DNA of 54,842 nucleotides, taken from Lachnospiraceae bacterium (GTDB lineage Bacteria; Bacillota; Clostridia; Lachnospirales; Lachnospiraceae). Below, piece by piece: positions 25,968 to 34,594 of the stretch. Both the position numbers and the translations under genes were made by a program. The stretch covers positions 1-54,842 of the forward strand of contig SVEO01000013.1 in assembly GCA_015057275.1 (NCBI GenBank). The letters run 5' to 3'. A model generated the notes under the pieces. The model was not told where the DNA came from and made no database searches. It saw only the letters and a program-made list of their open reading frames with translations. Within the stretch, counting starts at the first letter, position 1; each line of letters begins with the position of its first letter.

Positions 25968-26612
25968 CTATTTGTAATAATCGAGCTTCTTTTCTATGTA
26001 ATCAAACAGCTTGGTTAAAATCCAGTTGAGCACGAAATAAAACACACCTGCAACAAAAAGCGGGATAACCGAACTTGTGCCGGTCGCCTGCTTATTTGCC
26101 AGCGCGAATAATTCCGTAACCGCAATAACCTGTGCAAGAGATGTATCCTTAATTAGCGTGATGACTTCATTGGCCACCGACGGAAGCACACGTTTTACCA
26201 CCTGCGGCAAAATAATTCTCAGGAAAGTTTGCGCCTTTGTATATCCTAACGCATCAGCCGCCTCATATTGTCCGATTGGCATCGACTGGATGCCGCCTCG
26301 GAAAATTTCCGCAAAGTAAGCCGCATAGTTAATAGCAAACGCAATAATTACCGCATTAAAACGATCCGGTGTTTGTGCCCTGAACAGGAAATACGGTGCA
26401 AAATAGATAAATAAAATTTGCAGCATCAACGGCGTCCCGCGCATGATTAGAATATACACGCCGGTAACCCATGAAACGATTTTAATTTTACTCATCTTAA
26501 GCAGCGCCACAATCACACCAAGCGGAATTGAAAGTATCAAGGTAAGTGCAAAAATTTGTAATGTAACTTCTAAGCCCTCAAAAAGAATCGGCAGTAATTT
26601 TGCTAAATCCAC
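25968..26612 (-). CDS. Polar amino-acid ABC transporter, permease
   Basis: 214 residues with about five membrane helices. The HisM/GlnP-type loop YEAADALGYTKAQTFLRIILPQ carries the EAA motif that docks the ATPase. Located 18 bases before the ATPase gene and 11 after the binding protein. Probably works as a homodimer, since only one permease gene is present. Confidence 0.92.
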   Translation of the reverse strand: MDLAKLLPILFEGLEVTLQIFALTLILSIPLGVIVALLKMSKIKIVSWVTGVYILIMRGTPLMLQILFIYFAPYFLFRAQTPDRFNAVIIAFAINYAAYFAEIFRGGIQSMPIGQYEAADALGYTKAQTFLRIILPQVVKRVLPSVANEVITLIKDTSLAQVIAVTELFALANKQATGTSSVIPLFVAGVFYFVLNWILTKLFDYIEKKLDYYK

Positions 26613-26623
26613 GAGTATACTCC

Positions 26624-27436
26624 TTACTCAACAATTGTAATGTCGGAACCGAACCACTTGGCAGAAATCTCGCCAAGAGTACCATCCTTCTTCATTTCGG
26701 ATAAAATTTTCTGAACTTCGTCTCTTAACTTCTGGTCAGCCTTACGGAAGCCGATGGCATATTCTTCTTCTTGTAAGTTTTCCTCCAGAATCACAAAATC
26801 CTTATCATTTTCTGTGATATAATATTCCGCCACGACAGAATCTAAGAATACAGCCTGGCAGCCGCCTGCTTCTAATGTTAAGAATGCAGTTACGTTGTCA
26901 TCAAAACTGGTAGCTTCCTTCAATGTATCGTATACATCAGAATTTTCTAAAATTGTCTGCGCCGTAGAGCCGTTCTGTACCGCTACTGCCTTGTCAGCAA
27001 GGTCTGCAAATGTTTCAATACCGGAATCTGCTGCTACCACGAATATCATTTCATTTCGCAGATATGGCTCAGAAAGGTTCATCTTTTCCTGTCTGGATGC
27101 GTCAATCGACATTCCATTCCAGATACAGTCAATGTTACCGCTGTTAAGTTCCATTTCTTTCGCATTCCAGTCAATTGGCTGTAATTCAAGTTCAACACCC
27201 ATGCGCTTACAAACTTCAGTTGCTACATCAATATCAAAACCAACGATTTTGTTATCTTCATTTCGGAAGCCCATCGGCGGAAAGCTGTCGTCAAGGCCGA
27301 GCACTAACTTGCCTGCGTCTTTTACTTTCTGTAAAGAGTTGTCTTCACCGGTACTTTCTTCCTTTTTGCATCCGGTAAATACTGCTGCTACCATCATCAC
27401 GAGCAACATACCCGCAATCAGTTTCTTTAATTTCAT
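26624..27436 (-). CDS. Amino-acid ABC transporter, substrate-binding lipoprotein
   Basis: 270 residues. Signal peptide with lipobox (FTGC, Cys23), then a two-lobed SBP_bac_3 domain: KLVLGLDDSFPPMGF, GFDIDVATEVCKRMGVE and DCIWNGMSI. Tethered outside the membrane and delivers solute to the permease. ATG at 27436 has GGAGG upstream. The Asp in GFDIDVA and Arg in the MSIDASRQEK loop are the usual contacts to the amino-acid backbone. Confidence 0.92.
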   Translation of the reverse strand: MKLKKLIAGMLLVMMVAAVFTGCKKEESTGEDNSLQKVKDAGKLVLGLDDSFPPMGFRNEDNKIVGFDIDVATEVCKRMGVELELQPIDWNAKEMELNSGNIDCIWNGMSIDASRQEKMNLSEPYLRNEMIFVVAADSGIETFADLADKAVAVQNGSTAQTILENSDVYDTLKEATSFDDNVTAFLTLEAGGCQAVFLDSVVAEYYITENDKDFVILEENLQEEEYAIGFRKADQKLRDEVQKILSEMKKDGTLGEISAKWFGSDITIVE

Positions 27437-27512
27437 ATTTTCCTCCATTTCGACTATATATCCTAGTCTATATTTATTAATTTATAAGACGATATTGTCC
27501 CGCATAAGTCCA

Positions 27513-28634
27513 CTATTCTTTGTAATATCTAGGTACTCGCTTGTTAATATCGCAAACAAATTCGTAATTAAATCTGCCGGACAAATCTCCCAGCTTCTCT
27601 ATGGTGATTCTCTCCTCGCCGCTCGTGCCTACGAGCACGACTTCATCCTCCATCTGCACTTCCGGAATATGTGAAACATCGACCATGAACTGATCCATAC
27701 AGACACGTCCGATAATCGGTGCTTTTTTGCCGTGAATGAGCACATATCCTTTACCGGAAAGCGAACGCGGATAACCGTCGCCGTAACCAACTGATACGGT
27801 AGCAATTTTTTCGCCGCCCTTCGTCACATAAGTCGCCCCATAGCTAACGCCGCGGTTTTCTGCTGCCGTCTTAATGTGGACAACTCGAGTTTTCCACACC
27901 AGTGCCGGATAAAGTTCCATCGAATCTGCATGGACCTCATCGGATGGGTATAAACCGTATGTGATGATGCCAGAACGCACCATGTCGAAGCGATGGTGGT
28001 CAAATTCCATGATGCCGGCGCTGTTCGCCATATGTTTGAGCGGTATGTTCACCCTACCGGCTTCCAGCATGGCCACGAAATCGTCATACTCTTTCATTTG
28101 CATCCTGCTGTAGCTTTTATCTGTCATGTCCGCACAAGAATAGTGGGTAAACAGGCCCTCGATTCGAATACCTTCCATATCCGCAATCTGGCGAACAATC
28201 CGAGCTGATTCTTCTGTTGGCTGAAATCCGATGCGCGTCATACCGGTGTCGAGCGCAATATGTATCTTCACATTTTTACCGACTTCGCGCGCCTGCTTTG
28301 CAAGTTTTTCGGCACTTTCTTTTGTATAAATCGTCGGTCGGATATCATACTTGATAACACGGTCATAATCGTGTGGCGATGTATATCCTAAAATCAAAAT
28401 CGGCAGCGTGACTCCGACCTCTCTTAACTCTTGTGCCTCATCAATGGATGCGACACCAAAAAAGTCGACCTGCGTTTTCACATGTGCAGCGATTTCCGCC
28501 GCCCCATGCCCGTAACCATCAGCCTTGATGACTGCCATAATCTTCACATCGTCACCAACAATTTCACGAACACCTGCCAGATTTTTTTCGATGGCTGTCA
28601 AATCAATTTCCAACCAGCATCTTTCATATTTCAT
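27513..28634 (-). CDS. alr: Alanine racemase
   Basis: 373 residues. PLP enzyme interconverting L- and D-alanine for peptidoglycan. Schiff-base Lys37 in AVIKADGYGHG, and GVSYGATY in the C-terminal domain carries the catalytic Tyr. GRVCMDQFMVDVS is the family substrate motif. ATG at 28634 has GGAGG upstream. Separated by about 75 bases from the ABC transporter genes downstream; link to them unclear, though both concern amino acids. Confidence 0.95.
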   Translation of the reverse strand: MKYERCWLEIDLTAIEKNLAGVREIVGDDVKIMAVIKADGYGHGAAEIAAHVKTQVDFFGVASIDEAQELREVGVTLPILILGYTSPHDYDRVIKYDIRPTIYTKESAEKLAKQAREVGKNVKIHIALDTGMTRIGFQPTEESARIVRQIADMEGIRIEGLFTHYSCADMTDKSYSRMQMKEYDDFVAMLEAGRVNIPLKHMANSAGIMEFDHHRFDMVRSGIITYGLYPSDEVHADSMELYPALVWKTRVVHIKTAAENRGVSYGATYVTKGGEKIATVSVGYGDGYPRSLSGKGYVLIHGKKAPIIGRVCMDQFMVDVSHIPEVQMEDEVVLVGTSGEERITIEKLGDLSGRFNYEFVCDINKRVPRYYKE

Positions 28635-28780
28635 ATTCTGCCTCCGTTTTGAAGTGTACATGAATCATAAATCTGTTCTCTTCCAATTTCAAACTTCTCT
28701 ATAAAAATTTGCTAACATATTCTTTTTTTGAATGTTTATAATAAAAATCACAACCATATCTGTTGTGAAAGGAGCGCGCC

Positions 28781-29485
28781 GTGTACATCAAAAATGTTTA
28801 TTTTTCAACTGCATACCGGATGATGACTGCCATATTTTTGTTCTATGGTATCTTATGTCACTTATCATTTACAAATCCGGATATTACGGCGCATAACATT
28901 TCGTTTTTTACCGTGCAGAGCAATATCTTTTGTTTTTTGTGCTTCTACATTCTAATCACACAGACACTGCGCGGAAGTAAGTCGACGCTTACAGAGACAA
29001 AATATGCTGCCACACTTTGTATTATCGTCACATTCCTCTGCTTTCATTATGCGGTCGTTTCCGCAAAAACATACAATGGCGGTGTCTTGAATCTTACCAT
29101 GGCAAATTTTATCGCACATTATGTTGCGCCAACACTTGTGTGTCTTGACTGGCTGCTGTTTACGCCCAAAGGCCGGATTTGCTGGTACAGTCCGGTGCTT
29201 TGGATTTTGGCACCGATGAGCTATTTTTTTCTCATCATCATTCGCGCTCTCTGCCATCCGCCGGAAGCGTTTGCCTCAACAGGGAAATATCCTTATTTTT
29301 TTCTCAATATTGATATAGTCGGTACCCGCGTTTATATTTATGTAATCGCGTACCTGCTGTTTTTTTTGCTGCTTGGATATATTTTCTACGCAGTTGATAA
29401 GTTATTGTATTACTGCAGTAAAGTGCATCTGCCAAAATATAAAAGTGCAGAATCAATGGTAACACCTACGTCACCGTTGACTTGA
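28781..29485 (+). CDS. Pr6Pr family membrane protein
   Basis: 234 residues with about six membrane helices. The pattern FFTVQSNIFCFL, HYVAPTLVCLDWLLF and FFLNIDIVG is that of the Pr6Pr family of bacterial six-helix proteins. Start is GTG at 28781, 7 bases after AAAGGAG. Stand-alone, divergent from alr. Function of the family in Firmicutes is not known. Confidence 0.75.
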   Translation: MYIKNVYFSTAYRMMTAIFLFYGILCHLSFTNPDITAHNISFFTVQSNIFCFLCFYILITQTLRGSKSTLTETKYAATLCIIVTFLCFHYAVVSAKTYNGGVLNLTMANFIAHYVAPTLVCLDWLLFTPKGRICWYSPVLWILAPMSYFFLIIIRALCHPPEAFASTGKYPYFFLNIDIVGTRVYIYVIAYLLFFLLLGYIFYAVDKLLYYCSKVHLPKYKSAESMVTPTSPLT

Positions 29486-29636
29486 ATGCACCTGTGATTA
29501 TTTCATCTTAATGCAGAGATTTTGCTTTCGAGCACGATATCATTGTAGCTTTTCTACTCCGCTGTGTCAATGTCTGTTAGACAAAATTTACTTTTTCGTA
29601 AGTGTTATCACTTTGTAAATTTTTATATTTCGTAGT

Positions 29637-29666
29637 AAAAGGGTCAGTTGTCAACCGACCCTTTTT
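29637..29666 (-). terminator. Rho-independent terminator after the amidase gene
   Basis: Minus-strand AAAAAGGGTCGGTT pairs with AACTGACCCTTTT with one mismatch, followed by ACTACG. Confidence 0.8.
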
Positions 29667-29672
29667 AACATC

Positions 29673-30497
29673 TTATTCTAAAGATTCAATATAATTACTG
29701 ATACCTTCTGCAATTGCTGCTGCGTACTGTGTCTTATAAACGTCATATCCGTTATTGTCTTCCTCAACCGACATGTTGCCGACAATCACAACGCATGTGG
29801 TAACGGTGCTCACTTCGTTTACCGTGTAGTCGGAGTTGGAGCTTGTGATAAAGCCCTTCTTAACATCATTCACGGTAATCTCGGTTTCGCCAAGTGCAGT
29901 TAAAATGCTGTTTCCAAGTGCTGTCGCATCTTCCGGACCGTCTTTACGAACGTATACGGTAGCGCCGGTATCGGCTCTGGAATACTCTTCGTTACTGCTT
30001 CTGTGCAAGGTAACCATAACTTCTGCATTACCCTCAGCAGCTGCTGCCGTTCTGTCACGCAGTGCAACCTGACTGTCATCATCTCTGGTCATAACAACCG
30101 TGTAACCAAGTTCTTCAAGCGAAGCCTTTACCAAACTCGCGAGTTCAAGGTTTTCGGTTTTTTCTACACGGTCCCCAACAGTGTTACCAGAATCGCTTCC
30201 GCCATGGCCGGCATCGATACAAACGATATGACCTTCGCCAGGCTTCGGTGCCGGTGTGGTCTGCTCCGGTGTCGTCTGCTCCGGTGGTGTTTGTTGCTCC
30301 GTTTGCTTTTGCGGATCATCCTTCTTTGCTGCTTCTCCGGACTTTAACTTAATACCTGTTACCGCAACTGCAATTAACACAATCGCAATGGCTACCATCA
30401 AACCAATTGCCGCAATATTCAACAGAAAATCCTGTCTTTCTCTTTTCCTTCTTGCCGCAAGACGAACTTCCTGATTTTCTCTTTCTTGTTTACTCAT
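29673..30497 (-). CDS. N-acetylmuramoyl-L-alanine amidase (Amidase_3), membrane-anchored
   Basis: 274 residues. Basic cytoplasmic N-terminus, one membrane helix (about 25-48), a Pro/Thr/Gln-rich linker (about 60-86) and an Amidase_3 domain that would cut the amide bond between MurNAc and L-Ala. Zinc ligands His98 (IDAGHGG), Glu115 (EKTENLEL) and His165 (TLHRSSN) are present. The later catalytic Glu, usually in VLVExGF, is not found at the matching place (CVVIVGNMSVEED). ATG at 30497 is set by GGAGG. Second His motif also departs from the usual SIHAN. Confidence 0.82.
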   Translation of the reverse strand: MSKQERENQEVRLAARRKRERQDFLLNIAAIGLMVAIAIVLIAVAVTGIKLKSGEAAKKDDPQKQTEQQTPPEQTTPEQTTPAPKPGEGHIVCIDAGHGGSDSGNTVGDRVEKTENLELASLVKASLEELGYTVVMTRDDDSQVALRDRTAAAAEGNAEVMVTLHRSSNEEYSRADTGATVYVRKDGPEDATALGNSILTALGETEITVNDVKKGFITSSNSDYTVNEVSTVTTCVVIVGNMSVEEDNNGYDVYKTQYAAAIAEGISNYIESLE

Positions 30498-30566
30498 CGT
30501 TCTTACCTCCTCCTCAACTGTGAAAACCGACAATTTTCCTATTCTTTTTACATTATAATCTAAAAT

Positions 30567-31151
30567 TTACAAAAAATCAATTCCTCTTATATACAATTCT
30601 CGGCAAATTGCAGAAACCGGGAGGCCCACAACGTTGTTATAGTCGCCGTTAATCTTCTCTATATAGGCTGCACACTTGCCCTGAATGGCATATGCGCCCG
30701 CTTTATCCATCGGTTCGCCACTAGCGATATATCGCATCATCTGCTTTTGATTCATTGGGTACATACTTACCTCGGTTTTCTCCGCAAATGTTACCACTTC
30801 CTCTGTGTCCTTGCCGCGAATGATGAGCGTCACGCCTGTGTAAACCTGATGTACATTGCCCTGCAGCATATCGAGCATGCGGAAGGCATCACTTTCATCC
30901 TTTGGCTTTCCTAAAATTTCATTTCCGTAAGAAACGATTGTGTCCGCACCGATGATAACTGTGTTGTGCGTGGAAACGGTACCGGCGATTTCCTTTGCTT
31001 TCTGCTCAGAAAGCATTTTAACCACTGTTTCTGGGTCAGTAGATGTCACATATTCCTCTCCCTGGCTTGGGATGCAGGTAAATGACATGCCGATTTGTTC
31101 TAATAATTCTCGTCTGCGCGGCGACTGAGATGCTAAAATAAACTGATACAT
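30567..31151 (-). CDS. maf: Maf family nucleotide pyrophosphatase
   Basis: 194 residues. Maf proteins hydrolyse non-canonical or modified nucleoside triphosphates and are linked to septum formation. The N-terminal ASQSPRRRELLEQIG and central IGADTIVSYGNEILGKPKD are family signatures, and IQGKCAAYIEKINGDYNNVVGLP ends the fold. Start codon abuts the stop of the upstream membrane protein with no gap, implying coupling. Confidence 0.93.
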   Translation of the reverse strand: MYQFILASQSPRRRELLEQIGMSFTCIPSQGEEYVTSTDPETVVKMLSEQKAKEIAGTVSTHNTVIIGADTIVSYGNEILGKPKDESDAFRMLDMLQGNVHQVYTGVTLIIRGKDTEEVVTFAEKTEVSMYPMNQKQMMRYIASGEPMDKAGAYAIQGKCAAYIEKINGDYNNVVGLPVSAICRELYIRGIDFL

Positions 31152-32690
31152 TTAGTTGTTCTCCATTCTGTTCATTCGTTCCATCCATCCTAAGAAGATG
31201 AATAAAAGCGGCGTGGTAATCGGCTGTGCAAGACTGAAAAATGCCTGCCCGGCATATGCAATCACTGCTATAGTCGCAAAAATCATGCAAGCCCTCTTTT
31301 CCGGTATATTGTTTTTTTGAAAATATCGGATGCCACGGGCGATGAGCGTCACAAGCAATGTCACATATGATATTGCTCCCAACATGCCTGTTGTAATCAT
31401 AGATTGCAAATATTCATTGTGTGCACTGTCATAAACACTATTTGTGACCGCCTGCATTTCGCCGTCAAAATTAGCCGTCATCAACTCAAGAATTGTTCCC
31501 TGCCCTGCACCGATGAGTATACGTCCCGGAGAAAAATCGGTAAATATGCGCCACAAGCGGCTCCAAACATATCCGCGATACGTTCCCCATTCATCGTTAA
31601 ACTCAAAAAATCCGGCCATACTGTCATTGTGACAAATCACACCTATCACAACAATGACACCGATTACTACGCAAACTGTAATTCCATGAAAATATCCTTT
31701 TGGGAGTTGTTTTTTCTGCATCATATAATAGATGACGGCAAGTGCAAAACAAATCACCGCCCCTACGGAAAGTAACCAATCAATGGAAATCAAAATGTCC
31801 GTCAATCCGCTCGCCTCTACCGCACGCTCTGCCAGAACAATCTGCAATTTTCCATACAGGAAGAGACTTAACACAAAGATGCCGGCGCCTGCAAAAAAAC
31901 ACGCTAAGCCCTTTTTATTTTTCCAGACGAGGAAAAATAATATTCCCAAAGCCAGCATAATACCAATGTAACCGCTGTCGCTGTTTGCCACGAACGTGCC
32001 GAGTGAAAACAATACCAGCAAACCGCACCAGATTCCTTTTCGCTTCTTTTCTTCGTCAAATATGAACAATGCAAATGTCGCCGCTAACATCATACACACA
32101 AAGCTCGAATAAATATTGATATTTCCGAGCGTTGATAAAAACTTTGGCATTTGTGAATCTTTGATGCGTTCATAGAAACCAAGCGGGTCGATTCCATAAT
32201 GATTTAGGACACCAAGAAGCGCTACCATTGCGCCCGTGAACATCGACACGCCAAGCAAAATCAAATCGACACGTGCTGCTCTTGATATCACAAAGTATGC
32301 AAACACATATAAAAATACGCTCAGTAAGCCCTGCCATCTGGCATTTTCTCCCACAAGTGAAATGTCCATCTGAATCGAAAAAATGCAACTTATGACATTC
32401 ACTCCAAGCCATACGAGCAAGATTATATCCACCTTGGTCAGCCGAAATGCTGCCGCAAGCTGTTCACTAAAATCTTCCTGTATAACGAAACTGAGTAGCA
32501 TCAGCGAAAATGCTGCTATCGTGGCAATGGCAAAAACCATAAACTTAGTTGCTGTAATATCAAAATAATAGTCATGATAGACAAGCGGGAATACAAGCAA
32601 CATCAGGTACCCGTAGCAAAATCCTACCTTTTCTGTAATGGGTAATTGTCTAATTGTAAAAATGTATGATGTTTTACTTCTCTTCACCAT
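31152..32690 (-). CDS. O-antigen ligase-like polytopic membrane protein
   Basis: 512 residues with about twelve hydrophobic segments. The large polar loop before the last helices (GRILIGAGQGTILEL, YDSAHNEYLQSMITTG) matches the WaaL/Wzy-type ligase domain; the His in SAHNEYL is the usual catalytic candidate. Such proteins join glycans to a lipid or protein acceptor. No glycosyltransferase genes are near, so the acceptor is unknown. ATG at 32690 is chosen because AGGAG lies just upstream. Directly coupled to maf. Confidence 0.8.
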   Translation of the reverse strand: MVKRSKTSYIFTIRQLPITEKVGFCYGYLMLLVFPLVYHDYYFDITATKFMVFAIATIAAFSLMLLSFVIQEDFSEQLAAAFRLTKVDIILLVWLGVNVISCIFSIQMDISLVGENARWQGLLSVFLYVFAYFVISRAARVDLILLGVSMFTGAMVALLGVLNHYGIDPLGFYERIKDSQMPKFLSTLGNINIYSSFVCMMLAATFALFIFDEEKKRKGIWCGLLVLFSLGTFVANSDSGYIGIMLALGILFFLVWKNKKGLACFFAGAGIFVLSLFLYGKLQIVLAERAVEASGLTDILISIDWLLSVGAVICFALAVIYYMMQKKQLPKGYFHGITVCVVIGVIVVIGVICHNDSMAGFFEFNDEWGTYRGYVWSRLWRIFTDFSPGRILIGAGQGTILELMTANFDGEMQAVTNSVYDSAHNEYLQSMITTGMLGAISYVTLLVTLIARGIRYFQKNNIPEKRACMIFATIAVIAYAGQAFFSLAQPITTPLLFIFLGWMERMNRMENN

Positions 32691-32715
32691 TTTTCTCCTA
32701 ATCTTTGTAAAAGTA

Positions 32716-32742
32716 AAAGGAGTTGTCACAGGCAACTCCTTT
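32716..32742 (-). terminator. Rho-independent terminator after the L,D-transpeptidase gene
   Basis: Minus-strand AAAGGAGTTG pairs with CAACTCCTTT around a 7-base loop, followed by TACTTTTAC. Confidence 0.85.
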
Positions 32743-32763
32743 CATTTGCTTATAGGAAAACGC

Positions 32764-34287
32764 TCATTCGTTCATTCTATAATCTTCACCCGAAAGCTCC
32801 TCTTCTTCACCTGCCGAATCCTCTCCTTGTTCTGTTGTCGGCTGCTCCGCAGACGGCGTCGTTGACTCCGGTGTCGTCGTTTCCGTCGGCTGCTCTGCAG
32901 GTGTTGTCGTCGGCTGTGGTGTCGGCGGCTGTGGTGTCGTCGTCTCCGGTGTGGTCGGTTGTGGTGTCGTCGGTTGCGGCGCAATCGGTTTCTGCGGTGT
33001 CGTCGGAGGTTGAATTTCCTGCGTAATCGTAACATTTACCGTCTTTGTCGCTGTCGCCTCTCTACCAAGCAAATCGACTACAAAATAGGTTACTTCTAAC
33101 GTCCTTAATGAACCGGTGTTCTTTACCAATTGAATATTGTTAATGCGTATACGATCCGTAATATCATTTCCACAAGTATCCGTAGCTGTTACTCCGGTAA
33201 AAAGCTGCGCTGTGGTAACTTTCGCTCCCTGATTTACCTGAATTACCGAATTGGTAATCTTAATTACCGGCATACAAGAATTCCATGGATTCTTCGAATC
33301 CGGGTCGGTTGGATCCCATCCTTTGTTCTTTCCGGTAGTCGGAATTCTAATCATCGTCGGCTTACCAAGCGGGCCAGCTACAACACTGTCCGAGTAAACT
33401 GTTACCTGCGTTCCCTTCGGGCAGTTCTCCTGAATCCATTTTGCATCCGCTACACATAAGCGGACACATCCCGCAGAAGCAGGATTTCCTAACTTATTAA
33501 AATGGTGTGTTTCCAAATCATTTTTATTCTGCGTATAATACGGTACCGAATGGAACAATATGTGACCGGTAAATCTGGTCGCATACTGCGAGTAAACATT
33601 GCCCTGCATAAGACGCCATTTGTACATGTCTGTTGTGTGAAACGTACCGAGCGGCGTGCCTGTAATTGTCTTGGCAACGGAGCAAACCATCGCTTTTACC
33701 GGAACGGAATACTCTCCCTTCGAATCAATTCCGTAAATGGTAATGCAGCATTGTGCGCGATTTACTTTAATCGCATAAGGATATTTTACCCCGGCCGGCG
33801 GCGTATAATCCACTTCGATAAATGCCTTCGGCAATGCGTTGTAAATTTCCTGTTTAGTCATTACCTCTGTCTGAAAACTCACATAACCGAAACTGGTCAC
33901 TTTGGTCGTTTCCTGCGGATATTTCTGTGTGGTTGTACCACTTGCACTATTTTTTGTTGTTTCCTGCGGCTTTTTCGTCGGCGGCGGAGTCGTTGTCTCA
34001 GATTCGCTCGTTTCCGTCTGCGTTGTTTGCTGCTGTGTTGTCTCCGCCGGTTGCCCTGTAGGCGCTGTTACCGTCTCCTGCTGTATTGTCGTTGTTTCCT
34101 GCTCAGTGTCAGAATCCGTCGCCACATCAGTACCGGTTGCCATGTCCGTACCTGTCGCCGGTTTGCCACTCGCAGGCTTCTTATCCTTCAGTCCCTGAGT
34201 CGCCACCACGCAAATGCCGATGGAAATAATAATCGCAATCACCGCCCAGACCATAGCCATGATTTTTTTCTTATCGTTCTTTAACAT
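32764..34287 (-). CDS. Membrane-anchored L,D-transpeptidase (YkuD domain)
   Basis: 507 residues. One N-terminal membrane helix (about 9-30), a long Thr/Gln/Glu-rich linker (about 40-130), then a YkuD domain with His246 (ILFHSVPY) and nucleophile Cys274 in SAGCVRL, an Ig-like module (about 355-425) and a Pro/Thr-rich acidic tail (about 430-507). It would cross-link peptidoglycan through meso-DAP or a similar residue, outside the membrane. ATG at 34287 lies 12 bases after AAAGGA. Own promoter at 34387-34415. Confidence 0.88.
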   Translation of the reverse strand: MLKNDKKKIMAMVWAVIAIIISIGICVVATQGLKDKKPASGKPATGTDMATGTDVATDSDTEQETTTIQQETVTAPTGQPAETTQQQTTQTETSESETTTPPPTKKPQETTKNSASGTTTQKYPQETTKVTSFGYVSFQTEVMTKQEIYNALPKAFIEVDYTPPAGVKYPYAIKVNRAQCCITIYGIDSKGEYSVPVKAMVCSVAKTITGTPLGTFHTTDMYKWRLMQGNVYSQYATRFTGHILFHSVPYYTQNKNDLETHHFNKLGNPASAGCVRLCVADAKWIQENCPKGTQVTVYSDSVVAGPLGKPTMIRIPTTGKNKGWDPTDPDSKNPWNSCMPVIKITNSVIQVNQGAKVTTAQLFTGVTATDTCGNDITDRIRINNIQLVKNTGSLRTLEVTYFVVDLLGREATATKTVNVTITQEIQPPTTPQKPIAPQPTTPQPTTPETTTPQPPTPQPTTTPAEQPTETTTPESTTPSAEQPTTEQGEDSAGEEEELSGEDYRMNE

Positions 34288-34325
34288 GTGAAATATGTAT
34301 CCTTTCAAAAATCATTTAACTCACT

Positions 34326-34372
34326 AATATACATGTCATTTCTTATGTAAGCATAAAAATTACATATGCTTT
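34326..34372. repeat. Hairpin element, copy A (degenerate)
   Basis: Related to copy B at 34537-34581: shared core CATTTCTTATGTAAGCAT and a downstream CTTTCCTC. The arms pair imperfectly. It falls in the 5' leader of the L,D-transpeptidase transcript, just upstream of the ribosome binding site. Confidence 0.6.
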
Positions 34373-34386
34373 CCTCACTGTTCCAC

Positions 34387-34415
34387 ACTATACTACAATC
34401 ATACGCATTTTGCAA
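34387..34415 (-). promoter_or_regulatory. Promoter for the L,D-transpeptidase gene
   Basis: Minus-strand TTGCAA (34410-34415), 17-base spacer, TATAGT (34387-34392). Confidence 0.65.
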
Positions 34416-34420
34416 GCTAT

Positions 34421-34474
34421 AAAAACAGGACAAGTCCGCATTTTTACTATAAAATGAGTACTTGCCCTGTTTTT
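34421..34474 (-). terminator. Terminator-like inverted repeat after the phosphoglucomutase gene
   Basis: Minus-strand AAAAACAGGGCAAGT pairs with ACTTGTCCTGTTTTT (one mismatch) around a 24-base loop and ends in a T-run. Confidence 0.65.
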
Positions 34475-34536
34475 AATTTACTTCTTGATAACGGCTGCTT
34501 TGCTTCCTTGAAGCTCTTGCAGCCGCAGCATTCGTC

Positions 34537-34581
34537 AAGTATATGCAATTTCTTATGCAAGCATGAAAATTGCATATACTT
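34537..34581. repeat. Hairpin element, copy B (near-perfect)
   Basis: AAGTATATGCAATTT (34537-34551) and AAATTGCATATACTT (34567-34581) are exact 15-base complements, with inner ATGC and GCAT pairing around AA. It begins 13 bases after the phosphoglucomutase stop. Copy A lies about 210 bases away in the same orientation. Confidence 0.75.
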
Positions 34582-34594
34582 TCCTCGTTGTTTT

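Noticed and set aside
32835-33026. Repetitive GTCGTCGG-like DNA considered as a satellite or binding array
   Set aside because: Explained by the Pro/Thr/Gln-rich tail of the L,D-transpeptidase.
32772-33035. Arg/His-rich minus-strand frame within the transpeptidase tail
   Set aside because: Out-of-frame reading of the Pro/Thr repeat; not a separate gene.
33502-34284. Long plus-strand frame opposite the L,D-transpeptidase gene, rich in Arg and Cys
   Set aside because: It is the mirror of the low-complexity Thr/Pro-rich coding sequence and has no start signal.
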